Origin: Mycobacterium marseillense
GTDB taxonomy: Bacteria > Actinomycetota > Actinomycetes > Mycobacteriales > Mycobacteriaceae
Assembly: GCF_010731675.1 (NCBI RefSeq)
Contig: NZ_AP022584.1
Coordinates: 2,976,001-3,040,000, forward strand
DNA length: 64,000 nt
Direction: 5' to 3'
This document shows positions 38,126-53,639 of this stretch, in pieces. A program made the translations under genes and the position numbers. The notes below the pieces were generated by a model that was not told where the DNA came from, did not search any database, and worked only from the letters and a program-made list of their open reading frames with translations. How positions within the stretch are numbered: the first letter of the stretch is position 1; each line of letters starts with the position of its first letter.

Positions 38126-38767
38126 CTAGCGTGCCCCGTCGTGGGCGGTGCGCAGTTCCAGGCCCGCCGCGAGGCGCAGCACCATGTCGGAGAACAACGC
38201 GTCGGTGTCGATGTCGTCCATGACGCCGGTCATCTCCAGCAACACGAAGCCGTGCAGCGCCGACCAGAATTCCAGCGCCGCATGAAAGGCCGCGTCGCCG
38301 TCGAGACCGTAGGAAGACAGCACGGCGATCACCGGGGCGGCCGCCCCGCGGGTCGCGGCCGTGTATTCGGGATCGTCACCGCCCAGCGGCATCCGGGTGA
38401 AGGCCGAGTACCGGCCCGGGTGGTGGTGGGCGTAGCTGCGGTACGCGCCCGCCATGACGAGCACCGCGTCGTCGCGGGCGCGGCCCTCGCCCACCCGGTT
38501 GAGCATCATGATGATGTCGTCGATCACCCGAATCCGCACCGCCCGGCGCAGGTCCTCCAGGCTGTCCACGTGGTTGTACAGCGACGGCCCCTTGGTGCCC
38601 AACTGCGTCGCCAGCGCGTTGATGGTCAGCGCGTCCCAGCCCTCGCGATCGAGGAACGTCAGCGCGCCGTCGATGATCCCTTCCCGGCTGAGCTTGGTCG
38701 GGCGCGAACCGGGCCGTCCCGCGCGTTGGCGCCCGGCCGCCGACGGCGATTCCGGTTGAGCTGCCAT
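38126..38767 (-). CDS. TetR-family transcriptional regulator
   Basis: 213 residues. A basic N-terminus is followed by the HTH (IIDGALTFLDREGWDALTINALATQLGTKGPSLYNHVDSLEDL) and a WHG-type ligand domain (AAFHAALEFWSALHGFVLLEMTGVM). The homologue at this place in M. tuberculosis is Rv0681. Targets unknown; a dyad in its own promoter (38802-38824) suggests autoregulation and possibly control of the divergent DUF3060 genes. Confidence 0.9.
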   Translation of the reverse strand: MAAQPESPSAAGRQRAGRPGSRPTKLSREGIIDGALTFLDREGWDALTINALATQLGTKGPSLYNHVDSLEDLRRAVRIRVIDDIIMMLNRVGEGRARDDAVLVMAGAYRSYAHHHPGRYSAFTRMPLGGDDPEYTAATRGAAAPVIAVLSSYGLDGDAAFHAALEFWSALHGFVLLEMTGVMDDIDTDALFSDMVLRLAAGLELRTAHDGAR

Positions 38768-38801
38768 GGCGGTCGCCCTTCGATCGCGGGAACGGGTTGC
38801 G

Positions 38802-38824
38802 GTTAACTAATGACTCTAGTTGAC
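38802..38824. promoter_or_regulatory. Candidate TetR operator
   Basis: GTTAACTA-(7 nt)-TAGTTGAC is an 8 bp dyad with one mismatch. On the minus strand it covers TAGAGT (38813-38818), a plausible -10 for the TetR gene with TTAATG 17 nt upstream, so binding would repress its own promoter. Confidence 0.45.
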
Positions 38825-38963
38825 GCCCGTTCAGACATTAATCTCCCCGGAGGGACATGAGCGCCCGGCAAAGGAAAATAAATCTGCCATCGGGCAGGCA
38901 AATGCACGTAGTGTCATGCTTGGCTCATTCGAGCAGACGACCCGTCCAAAAGGGGGGCCCGCA

Positions 38964-39341
38964 GTGAAGTGGACAACTGTCGCCGGGTCGCTGGCAACCT
39001 GCATCATCGCCGTCGGTGCCGCGGCCGCTACCCCACCGGGACTCGCACAGGCCAAGAACGGCGACACCCATGTCATCGGGGAGGACATGGAGCAGACGGT
39101 CGACTGCAACGACGCCACACTGCTGGTCAACGGCACCTTCCTGACCGTCACCGCCCTGGGCAACTGCTACGCCGTGACGGTGATGGGTTCGTCGAATGTC
39201 GTTATCGCCGACTCGGTTTCGCATGACATCACGGTGTACGGCTACGACCAGACGGTGTTGTACAAGGGCGGTCAGCCGTTCCTCTGGGACCGCGGCCGCG
39301 AATTGGGCATGACCAACCGGCTCCAGCAGGTGCCGGGCTGA
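38964..39341 (+). CDS. Exported DUF3060 protein
   Basis: 125 residues from a GTG at 38964 with AGGGGGG upstream; the frame is open earlier, but this start exposes a signal peptide (VKWTTVAGSLATCIIAVGAAAATPPGLAQA). The mature part consists of short beta repeats (VDCNDATLLVNGTFLTVTALGNC, AVTVMGSSNVVIADS), resembling a small beta-helix. Homologue of M. tuberculosis Rv0680c. Function unknown. Paired with the next gene. Confidence 0.87.
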   Translation: MKWTTVAGSLATCIIAVGAAAATPPGLAQAKNGDTHVIGEDMEQTVDCNDATLLVNGTFLTVTALGNCYAVTVMGSSNVVIADSVSHDITVYGYDQTVLYKGGQPFLWDRGRELGMTNRLQQVPG

Positions 39342-39370
39342 GACACCACACCGAGGGGAATCAAACAACG

Positions 39371-39832
39371 ATGCGTGCGCACACCTTCGCCCTGGCACCG
39401 GCCGCCGCGATCCTGGTGCTGGCCGGCTGTAGCTCGACGGCCAACCCGCCGAGCTCGTCGACGACCACCACCACGGCCAAGAGCAGCGCGACGACGAGTG
39501 CCGGGGCCGCACCGACGACGAGTTCGAGCGGCGCGAGCACCACCGCGTCCCTCGAGATCGGCAACACGGTGAACTACGGGTCGATGGGCACCACCACCAA
39601 CCTCGACTGCGCCAGCGGCAAGTCGCTGAACGTGGCCGGTTCGGACAACACACTGACCGTCACGGGCAGCTGCGCGACGGTGAACATTGGCGGCACCAAC
39701 AACAAGATCACGTTCGACAAGGTCGAGACGCGAATCACCGTGTTGGGGATGGACAACACCATCACCTACAAAGACGGCGATCCCAAGGTCGACAACCTCG
39801 GTTCGGGCAACACGATCAACAAGGGCAGCTGA
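39371..39832 (+). CDS. DUF3060 lipoprotein, Thr/Ser-rich
   Basis: 153 residues. Lipobox LAGC near residue 20 (AAAILVLAGCSS) after a short hydrophobic stretch, then a Ser/Thr/Pro linker to about residue 60, then the same beta repeats as the upstream gene (LNVAGSDNTLTVTGSCATVNIGGTNNKITF). Homologue of Rv0679c. Probably an anchored envelope protein; possibly one half of a pair with the secreted protein upstream (29 nt apart). Confidence 0.88.
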   Translation: MRAHTFALAPAAAILVLAGCSSTANPPSSSTTTTTAKSSATTSAGAAPTTSSSGASTTASLEIGNTVNYGSMGTTTNLDCASGKSLNVAGSDNTLTVTGSCATVNIGGTNNKITFDKVETRITVLGMDNTITYKDGDPKVDNLGSGNTINKGS

Positions 39833-39847
39833 CCGCACCGGGGTGGC

Positions 39848-40615
39848 TCAATCGGCGGATGCGCCGTGCCGTCCCGCGCCCGCCGCGAACCGCCCGGCCC
39901 CTTCGTTCGCCTCCGCGGCCACCCGGGAGATGCTGGCGAATTCGACGTCGAGTGCCTCGGATTCCGTTGCCCCCCATTGATGTAGCACCGAGAGCCGATC
40001 CGACCGCAGGCACTGCTGTGGCAACGCCGCCAGTTGCGCCGCCAATTCCTCTGCGGCCCGGCGTGATTGGCCCTTGGGGACCACCCGATTCGCCAGTCCG
40101 ATGGCCTGGGCTTCGTCGGCGGCCACCGCGCGGCCGGTGAGGATCATGTCCATCGCGCGACTGTGGCCGATCAGCCGCGGCAGCCGCACGGTGCCCCCGT
40201 CGATCAAGGGGACTCCCCAGCGCCGGCAGAACACCCCGAAGACGGCGTCCTCCTCGACCACCCGCAGATCGCACCAGATGGCCAGCTCGAGGCCGCCGGC
40301 CACGGCGTAGCCGCTGACCGCGGCGATGACGGGTTTGGACAGCACCATCCGCGTCGGCCCCATCGGGCCCGGGCCCGTCCGGTGCACGGCGTTGGCGTCG
40401 GGGGTGCCGAACGCCTTCAAATCGGCTCCGGCGCAGAACGTTCCGCCGTCGCCCCACAGCACGGCCGCCGACGCGGTGTCGTCGCGGTCGAATTCCTCGA
40501 ACGCCGCGTACAGCGCGGCGGCCGTCGGGCCGTTGACCGCGTTGCGCGCCCCCGGCCGGTCGATGATCACCGTGGTCACCGGGCCGTTGCGCTCCACCCG
40601 CACCGGATCACTCAT
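39848..40615 (-). CDS. echA5: Enoyl-CoA hydratase/isomerase family protein
   Basis: 255 residues from ATG at 40615, overlapping the PaaX-like gene by 4 nt. Crotonase fold: NPVN-type RPGARNAVNGPT, the oxyanion-hole segments FCAGADLKAFG and SGYAVAGGLELAIWCDLRV, and the FCRRWGVPLIDGGTVRLPRLIG region with an active-site acidic residue. Role in acyl-CoA degradation; exact substrate unknown. Symbol follows gene order in M. tuberculosis. Confidence 0.88.
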   Translation of the reverse strand: MSDPVRVERNGPVTTVIIDRPGARNAVNGPTAAALYAAFEEFDRDDTASAAVLWGDGGTFCAGADLKAFGTPDANAVHRTGPGPMGPTRMVLSKPVIAAVSGYAVAGGLELAIWCDLRVVEEDAVFGVFCRRWGVPLIDGGTVRLPRLIGHSRAMDMILTGRAVAADEAQAIGLANRVVPKGQSRRAAEELAAQLAALPQQCLRSDRLSVLHQWGATESEALDVEFASISRVAAEANEGAGRFAAGAGRHGASAD

Positions 40616-41331
40616 GTCGCCTCCGCACATAGTGGTTCGCGCCGCTGCAGCAGCTCAGCGGCGAAGTCGTGGTAGGCCGCCCGCAGCCGGGCCCCGGGCC
40701 AGTCGGCGGGCAGCAGTTCGTCGGGCAGGACGGGGTCGGTGAGCAGGTGCCGGACGGTGGCCGCGGCCACCACGAAACGGCCGGGGATGTCCGGCGCGGC
40801 GACCATGTCGTCGAGCAGCCGGTGCCCGGCCCGTGCCCAGGCGGGCAGGTCCCACAGCTGCGCGGCCAGCCCGGCGGGGTCGCCGTCGCGCGTCCGCAGG
40901 ACCCGGACCCTGGCCGCGACGTCGGGTCCGAGCTCGGCGCCGATGTTGTCCGGGCGCATCCAGACTCCCTCGCGCAGCTCACCAAAACGCTTGTCGTGCA
41001 TGGCGGTTCGCAGCGCGGCGCGGGTGCGCGCGTCGTCTCCCACGCTGGTCACGATCAGCGTGATCCACTCCCCCTCCCAGGGGCGCACGCGCGGGTCGAT
41101 GGCATCGTCCTGGCGGCGTTGGCGGGCGAGCAGGCGATCCGAGAGCCGGTAGCCGTCCGCGTTGCGGATCAGGTCGCCGGCACCGACCATCCTGGTCAGC
41201 GCCACCCGCAGGGCCGACTCCTTGATGCCGAAATCGGATGTGAGCCTGACCAATTCGCTGGCACGGGCGCGCGCCGGGTGGGCGCCGAGCAGCACACTGA
41301 GCACCACCGACCGGGCCGTCATGTCCGGCAT
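40612..41331 (-). CDS. PaaX-like transcriptional regulator
   Basis: 239 residues from ATG at 41331, 2 nt past the echA4 stop. An N-terminal winged helix (ARASELVRLTSDFGIKESALRVALTRMVGAGDLIR) and the PaaX C-terminal domain (DPRVRPWEGEWITLIVTSVGDDARTR) match repressors of the phenylacetyl-CoA pathway, which bind aryl- or acyl-CoA. Embedded in an operon of acyl-CoA genes it probably responds to their substrate. Homologue Rv0674. Confidence 0.87.
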   Translation of the reverse strand: MPDMTARSVVLSVLLGAHPARARASELVRLTSDFGIKESALRVALTRMVGAGDLIRNADGYRLSDRLLARQRRQDDAIDPRVRPWEGEWITLIVTSVGDDARTRAALRTAMHDKRFGELREGVWMRPDNIGAELGPDVAARVRVLRTRDGDPAGLAAQLWDLPAWARAGHRLLDDMVAAPDIPGRFVVAAATVRHLLTDPVLPDELLPADWPGARLRAAYHDFAAELLQRREPLCAEAT

Positions 41332-41333
41332 GG

Positions 41334-42272
41334 CTACACCCCGGACGCGCGGCGGCCGTGGTCGCCGAAGGGTTCGTCGCGATGCCGTACCGCCTCCCGG
41401 AAGCCGTGCTCGACCGCGTCGGCGACGAACGCGTGGCCCTCGGGCGTGTGCCGGGCGACACCGTCGAACACCGTGCTGACCATCCTGCTGGTGGCCACAC
41501 CCTGTTGCAGCAGAGCGGAATTCAGTGCGAGCTTGACCATGATCAGCTGGTTGACCGGCACCGCGGCGATCCGCTCGACCAGCCGCTCGGTGCGCTCGTC
41601 GAGCTCCGCCGGGTCCGGCGCCTCCACGGCCCACCCCCACTCGGCGGCCTGCGCGCCGGTGATGCAATCACCGGTGAACAGCAGCCGTTTGGCGCGCTGG
41701 TCGCCGAGGCGGTGCGCCCAGAGTCCGGCGGCCGGCACCCCCCACACCCGGGTCGGGGGGTAGCCGATCTTGGCGTCGGCGGCCGCGATCACCTGGTCGG
41801 CGTGCAGCGCGATGTCGGTGCCGCCGGCCACGCAGTAGCCGTGGATCTTGACCACCGTGGGCTTGTCGGCGTGCATGAGGCTGGAAAAGCCCCGCACGAA
41901 GCGGCTCATCATCTGGTAATCGACCATCGGGTCCCACGGCTGATCCGCCAGATGGTTGACCGCCTGGGTCTTGCCGTCCAGCACGGTGCCCGCGTACGCA
42001 CCGGTGCCGCCGGCCGAGCCGGTGCGGTCGGCGTAGGCGCTCAGGTCGAAGCCCGCGCAAAATCCCTCGCCGCGACCGGACACCAGGATGACGTGCACGC
42101 CCGGATCGAGGTCGGCCCGCTCCACCAGCGCCGAGAGCTCCAGCGGCGTGTCGGCGACGATCGCATTGCCCTTGTCGGGCCGGTTGAACGTGATCCGGGC
42201 GACCCGGTCGGTGACCTCATAGGTCATCGTCTTCAGGTTGTCGAAGTCGACCGGCCTGATCGCGTGAGTCAT
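41334..42272 (-). CDS. echA4: Enoyl-CoA hydratase/isomerase family protein
   Basis: 312 residues from ATG at 42272, overlapping fadE8 by 4 nt. Crotonase motifs ITFNRPDKGNAIVADTP, FCAGFDLSAYADR and HGYCVAGGTDIALHADQVIA are present. A long C-terminal part with VNQLIMVKLALNSALLQQG is typical of this subgroup. Beta-oxidation of an unidentified acyl-CoA is likely. Confidence 0.9.
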   Translation of the reverse strand: MTHAIRPVDFDNLKTMTYEVTDRVARITFNRPDKGNAIVADTPLELSALVERADLDPGVHVILVSGRGEGFCAGFDLSAYADRTGSAGGTGAYAGTVLDGKTQAVNHLADQPWDPMVDYQMMSRFVRGFSSLMHADKPTVVKIHGYCVAGGTDIALHADQVIAAADAKIGYPPTRVWGVPAAGLWAHRLGDQRAKRLLFTGDCITGAQAAEWGWAVEAPDPAELDERTERLVERIAAVPVNQLIMVKLALNSALLQQGVATSRMVSTVFDGVARHTPEGHAFVADAVEHGFREAVRHRDEPFGDHGRRASGV

Positions 42273-43897
42273 CCCTTTACTAGAGCACGCTCGAGAATCG
42301 GCGCCAGATCGAGCCCGTCCGGCATGGTGCCGAACGCGCCGCCCCACTGGCGGTCGAGCCGGGTCGTCAGGAACGCCTCGGCGACCGCGGGGTGCCCGTG
42401 GCGCACCAGCAGCGAGCCCTGCAGCGCCAGGCAGATGTCCTCGGCGACCTTGCGGCCGCGGTAGGCGATGGTCTCCAGGTTGGCCAGGTCGGCGCGCAGC
42501 CGCTCGACGTGGTTGCCCAGGCGGAGATCCTGACCCGCGCTCTCGGCGATTTCGTCGAACAGCACCTCGACGCATTCGGGGCGAGTCGCCATGGCGCGCA
42601 ACGTATCCAGCGCGCTGACGTTGCCCGAGCCCTCCCAGATGCCCATCAGCGGCGCCTCCCGGTACAGCCGCGGCATGCCGGAGTCCTCGACGTAGCCGTT
42701 GCCGCCCAGGCATTCCAGCGCCTCGGCGGCGTGCGGGGTCGAGCGCTTGCACACCCAGTACTTGCTGGCCGCCAGACCGATCCGGCGCAGCAGCGCCGCG
42801 GTCTCGTCGCCGCGCACCGCCTTGTCGGTGGCGCCTGCCATGCGCATCGCGACCATGGTGGCCGCCTCGGCCTCGACGGCCAGGTCGGCCAGCACGTTGC
42901 GCATCAGCGGCTGGTCAATGAGGTAGGCGCCGAACGCCTTTCGATGTTGGGCGTGGTAGATGGCGCGCGTCAGGCCGGTGCGCATGCTGGTGGCGCTGCC
43001 CAGGGTGCAGTCCAGCCGGGTGAGGTTGACCATCTCGATGATGGTCGGCACACCGCGGCCTTCCTCCCCGACCAACCATGCTGTGGCGCCGTCGTACTCG
43101 ACTTCGCTGGAGGCGTTGGCGTGGTTGCCGAGCTTGTCCTTGAGCCGCTGCAGGAACATCCGGTTGCGGGTGCCGTCGGGCAGCACGCGGGGAAGCATGA
43201 AACACGAGAGCCCTTGGGGTGCCTGCGCGAGCACCAGGAAGATGTCGCACATCGGCGCCGAGGTGAACCACTTGTGGCCGGTCAGGCTGTAGGTCCCGTC
43301 GGCGTTGGGGGTGGCCTGGGTGGTGCCGGCGCGCACGTCGGAGCCGCCCTGCTTCTCGGTCATCGACATGCCCGCGGTGATCCCCGGCTTGGTGGTGGCC
43401 GGCCGGAGTTCGGGGTCGTATTCGCGGGAGGTCAGCAGCGGCTCGTAGACCTTGGCCAGCTCGGGGTTGTAGCGCAGCGCGGGCACCACGGCGTACGTCA
43501 TCGAGATCGGGCAGATGTGCCCCGGCTCGACCGTCCACACCGAGGTCTTGGCGGCGCGCACGACGTGCGCCCCCGGCCGGTCGTCGGCCCAGGGAGCGGC
43601 GTGCATGCCGTGGCTGATCGCCGCGCGCATCAGCTCGTGGTACGCCGGGTCGTATTCGACCTCGTCGACGCGGTGACCGTTGCGGTCGTGGGTGTGCAGG
43701 ATGGGCCGGTTGCGGTCGGCGAGCTCGCCCCAGCGCTGCGCCTCGCGGGTGGCCGACAGGGCGCCGACCGCGTTGACCTCGTCGAGGCCCCACTCGCCGC
43801 CTTCGCGGATCAGGGCCTCGGTGAGCACCGCCGACGTGGCGGGGTTGTGGTCTTCCAGGGGCGGGACCTGGTTGGTGACGACGTGGGTATCCGACAT
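42269..43897 (-). CDS. fadE8: Acyl-CoA dehydrogenase (AidB-like)
   Basis: 542 residues from ATG at 43897. N-terminal AidB-type extension, then acyl-CoA dehydrogenase segments: MSMTEKQGGSDVRAGTTQA (FAD and substrate loop), TGHKWFTSAPMCDIFLVLAQ, and LGGNGYVEDSGMPRLYREAPLMGIWEGSGNV toward the C-terminus. Large AidB-like members may bind DNA or act on unusual acyl groups. First gene of a tightly overlapping operon fadE8-echA4-PaaX-like-echA5. A TAACAT -10 ends 7 nt before the ATG, so the mRNA is probably leaderless. Confidence 0.92.
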   Translation of the reverse strand: MSDTHVVTNQVPPLEDHNPATSAVLTEALIREGGEWGLDEVNAVGALSATREAQRWGELADRNRPILHTHDRNGHRVDEVEYDPAYHELMRAAISHGMHAAPWADDRPGAHVVRAAKTSVWTVEPGHICPISMTYAVVPALRYNPELAKVYEPLLTSREYDPELRPATTKPGITAGMSMTEKQGGSDVRAGTTQATPNADGTYSLTGHKWFTSAPMCDIFLVLAQAPQGLSCFMLPRVLPDGTRNRMFLQRLKDKLGNHANASSEVEYDGATAWLVGEEGRGVPTIIEMVNLTRLDCTLGSATSMRTGLTRAIYHAQHRKAFGAYLIDQPLMRNVLADLAVEAEAATMVAMRMAGATDKAVRGDETAALLRRIGLAASKYWVCKRSTPHAAEALECLGGNGYVEDSGMPRLYREAPLMGIWEGSGNVSALDTLRAMATRPECVEVLFDEIAESAGQDLRLGNHVERLRADLANLETIAYRGRKVAEDICLALQGSLLVRHGHPAVAEAFLTTRLDRQWGGAFGTMPDGLDLAPILERALVKG

Positions 43898-43904
43898 GCC
43901 ACCA

Positions 43905-43932
43905 ATGTTACAGTTTCTCGACAGTTGCACAA
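43905..43932 (-). promoter_or_regulatory. fadE8 promoter with direct repeats
   Basis: On the minus strand TTGTGC (43927-43932), 16 nt, TAACAT (43905-43910). The plus-strand hexamer ACAGTT occurs twice with an 11 bp period (43910-43915 and 43921-43926), filling the spacer, where a repressor could sit. Confidence 0.5.
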
Positions 43933-43944
43933 GAGGTGTAATGA

Positions 43945-44787
43945 TCAGCGCGGGTGGGCGGCGAAGAAGTCCCAGAGTTCCCGCGTCGCGAAGTCGGGCC
44001 ACTCGTGGTCGCCCTGGTCGACCGTGATGAGCACGACCCCGCGGCCCTCGGCGCATCCCGCGGTCGAGGTGGTGATCGGCCCGTCGGTGGTAGTCGACGG
44101 GGTGCCGCACTGATCGACGTTGCGCCAGAACGCATTCACCCCGGGCACCGGAGGACCGTTGATGACGCTGTAGCCCGGTCCGCCGCCGTAGGGCACCAGG
44201 CTGTCCGCGGTGCCGTGAATGTGCATCACCGACACCGGATGTGGTGTCGGGCACGCGTTCAGCTGGGTGCCCGCGACGGGTCCGATCGCCGCGAAGAGCT
44301 CCGTGGTGCAGGCCAGCGTGTAGGACATGATGCCGCCGTTGCTCATGCCGGTGGCGTAGACCTTGGCGGTGTCGATGCCGACGTTCTTGGCGATGTCGCC
44401 GACGGCCGCCCTGATGAAGCCGACGTCGTCGACGCCTCGTTGTCCAGAGCGTCCGCAGCAGGTCTGGCCGTCGACGTTCCAGGCCTCGTCGAGGCCATCC
44501 GGGTAGGCGACGACGAACTTGCCCGAGTCGGCCAATGTGTCCCAGTGGTAATCCTTTTCGGCCTCCCGGGCGCTGCCCGACACACCGTGCATCATGACCA
44601 CCAGCGGGGCCGGGACGTGCAGCCCGACGGGCTGGTACACCCGATAGCTGCGATCGAGATCGCCGACCTTGAGGTGGTGGACGCTGGTTCCGGTCACGAA
44701 GCCCGACGGCCGGTTCGCCTCCGCCGGCAAGCAGCCCGCGAGCACCAGGACGACAACAGCCAAGAGTGGGGTCAGCCGGCGCAGCAT
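43945..44787 (-). CDS. lpqP: Lipoprotein esterase (PHB depolymerase/feruloyl esterase-like)
   Basis: 280 residues. A signal peptide ends in the lipobox LAGC near residue 19. The alpha/beta-hydrolase core shows APLVVMMHGVSGSAREAE (oxyanion region), the nucleophile elbow GMSNGG, an acidic residue in HIHGTADSLVPY and the histidine in DQGDHEWPDF, so the Ser-Asp-His triad appears complete. Family CE1 enzymes deacylate polysaccharides or polyhydroxyalkanoates; the substrate is unknown. Envelope-anchored. Confidence 0.9.
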   Translation of the reverse strand: MLRRLTPLLAVVVLVLAGCLPAEANRPSGFVTGTSVHHLKVGDLDRSYRVYQPVGLHVPAPLVVMMHGVSGSAREAEKDYHWDTLADSGKFVVAYPDGLDEAWNVDGQTCCGRSGQRGVDDVGFIRAAVGDIAKNVGIDTAKVYATGMSNGGIMSYTLACTTELFAAIGPVAGTQLNACPTPHPVSVMHIHGTADSLVPYGGGPGYSVINGPPVPGVNAFWRNVDQCGTPSTTTDGPITTSTAGCAEGRGVVLITVDQGDHEWPDFATRELWDFFAAHPR

Positions 44788-44814
44788 GGGTCAACGGTAA
44801 GCGCTGGTTCGCCC

Positions 44815-45570
44815 TCAGCCGTTTGTTTTCTCCCGCAGGAACGCGATGTCGTCCTTGCGGCCCTCGTCGGCGGTTTCGCAGATGACCGGCGCGTCGGCGG
44901 CCTTGACCACCGCGGCGAGCAACTCGGGATCGATCTGCCCGGTGCCGAAGTTGGCGTGCCGGTCCGCGCCGGAGCCCGCCGCGTCCCTCGAGTCGTTGCA
45001 GTGCACCAGGTCGATGCGGCCGGTCAGCGCCTTGATCCGGTCGACCGCGTCGATCAGCTGCTCACCCGCAGCCCAGGCGTGGCAGGTGTCCAGGCAGAAC
45101 CCAATCCCCTTGTCGCCGATGTGATCCCACAGCCGGCCGATGGTGTCGAAGTGGCGGGCCATCGCGTGGTCACCGCCGGCGGTGTTCTCCAGGTAGACCT
45201 GCACGTCGGTTTCCAGGTAGTCCAGGGCCTTAACCCACCGCTCGAAGCCGGCGTCCATGTCGTTGTCGTCGGCGTGACCGCCGTGCACGATCACCGCCGT
45301 CGCGTTGATGGCCGCGGCCGCGTCGCAGGTGTCCTGCAGAATCTTGCGCGACGGGATGCGGATGCGGTTGTTGGCCGAGGCCACGTTGATCAGGTACGGC
45401 GCGTGGACGTAGAGCGGAATGGTCGACGCCTTCAGCGCCTCGGCGTCGTCACGCGGCTTGGGCTTCTTCCAGCTCTGCGGGTTGCCGAGGAAGAACTGCA
45501 CCACGTCGGCGCCGTCGGCCTGCGCGGCGGCCAGCGGGTCGTCTTGGTGGACATGCGAACCGATGAGCAC
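44815..45570 (-). CDS. end: Endonuclease IV (AP endonuclease)
   Basis: 251 residues from GTG at 45570; the frame is open upstream but those residues come from the promoter region. AP endonuclease 2 TIM-barrel motifs: [77 protein letters not shown]. The many His, Asp and Glu residues bind three zinc ions. It cleaves abasic sites in base-excision repair. The -10 lies 7 nt before the GTG, predicting a leaderless mRNA. Confidence 0.96.
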   Translation of the reverse strand: MLIGSHVHQDDPLAAAQADGADVVQFFLGNPQSWKKPKPRDDAEALKASTIPLYVHAPYLINVASANNRIRIPSRKILQDTCDAAAAINATAVIVHGGHADDNDMDAGFERWVKALDYLETDVQVYLENTAGGDHAMARHFDTIGRLWDHIGDKGIGFCLDTCHAWAAGEQLIDAVDRIKALTGRIDLVHCNDSRDAAGSGADRHANFGTGQIDPELLAAVVKAADAPVICETADEGRKDDIAFLREKTNG

Positions 45571-45577
45571 GGTGGCC

Positions 45578-45600
45578 AGTGTAGTGAGGGGCCCTGACGG
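45578..45600 (-). promoter_or_regulatory. DNA-damage-type (RecA-independent, PafBC-like) promoter of end
   Basis: On the minus strand CCGTCAGGG (45592-45600), then exactly 8 nt, then TACACT (45578-45583). This resembles the mycobacterial RecA-independent damage promoter TTGTCRGTG-N8-TANNNT, sharing the GTCAG core, the spacing and the -10. No LexA box is present. Confidence 0.55.
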
Positions 45601-45608
45601 CGGCGAGT

Positions 45609-45654
45609 GTGCGGCTGGCCGCACACCCGAGTCCGAACGTGCGGCTGGCCGCAC
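45609..45654. repeat. Twin identical palindromes 30 bp apart
   Basis: GTGCGGCTGGCCGCAC occurs at 45609-45624 and again at 45639-45654. Each is a 7 bp inverted repeat around TG. They lie just upstream of the end promoter and below the rpoC terminator; spacing of about three helical turns suits a cooperatively binding regulator. Confidence 0.8.
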
Positions 45655-45679
45655 AACCGATTGGCTCGACGCCCCACGC

Positions 45680-45718
45680 AACGAAAAAGCCCCGGGCGAA
45701 ACCCGGGGCTTTTTCGTT
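45680..45718. terminator. Intrinsic terminator after rpoC
   Basis: Perfect 17 bp stem AACGAAAAAGCCCCGGG (45680-45696) with its complement at 45702-45718 and a CGAAA loop. It has A and T tracts in both arms, so it should work in both directions. It lies 13 nt past the rpoC stop. Confidence 0.95.
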
Positions 45719-45730
45719 GTCGTCGTCGGA

Positions 45731-49705
<3,975 letters not shown>

Positions 49706-49724
49706 TTAGTAACTGAAAACGTTG

Positions 49725-53639
<3,915 letters not shown>

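Noticed and set aside
42269..44794. An 841-codon open frame that would extend fadE8 through lpqP
   Set aside because: The extra N-terminal residues are low-complexity out-of-frame lpqP sequence; ATG at 43897 gives the normal 542-residue enzyme.
45609..45654. Possible minimal CRISPR-like repeat pair
   Set aside because: Only two 16 bp copies with a 14 bp spacer and no cas genes; better explained as regulator sites.
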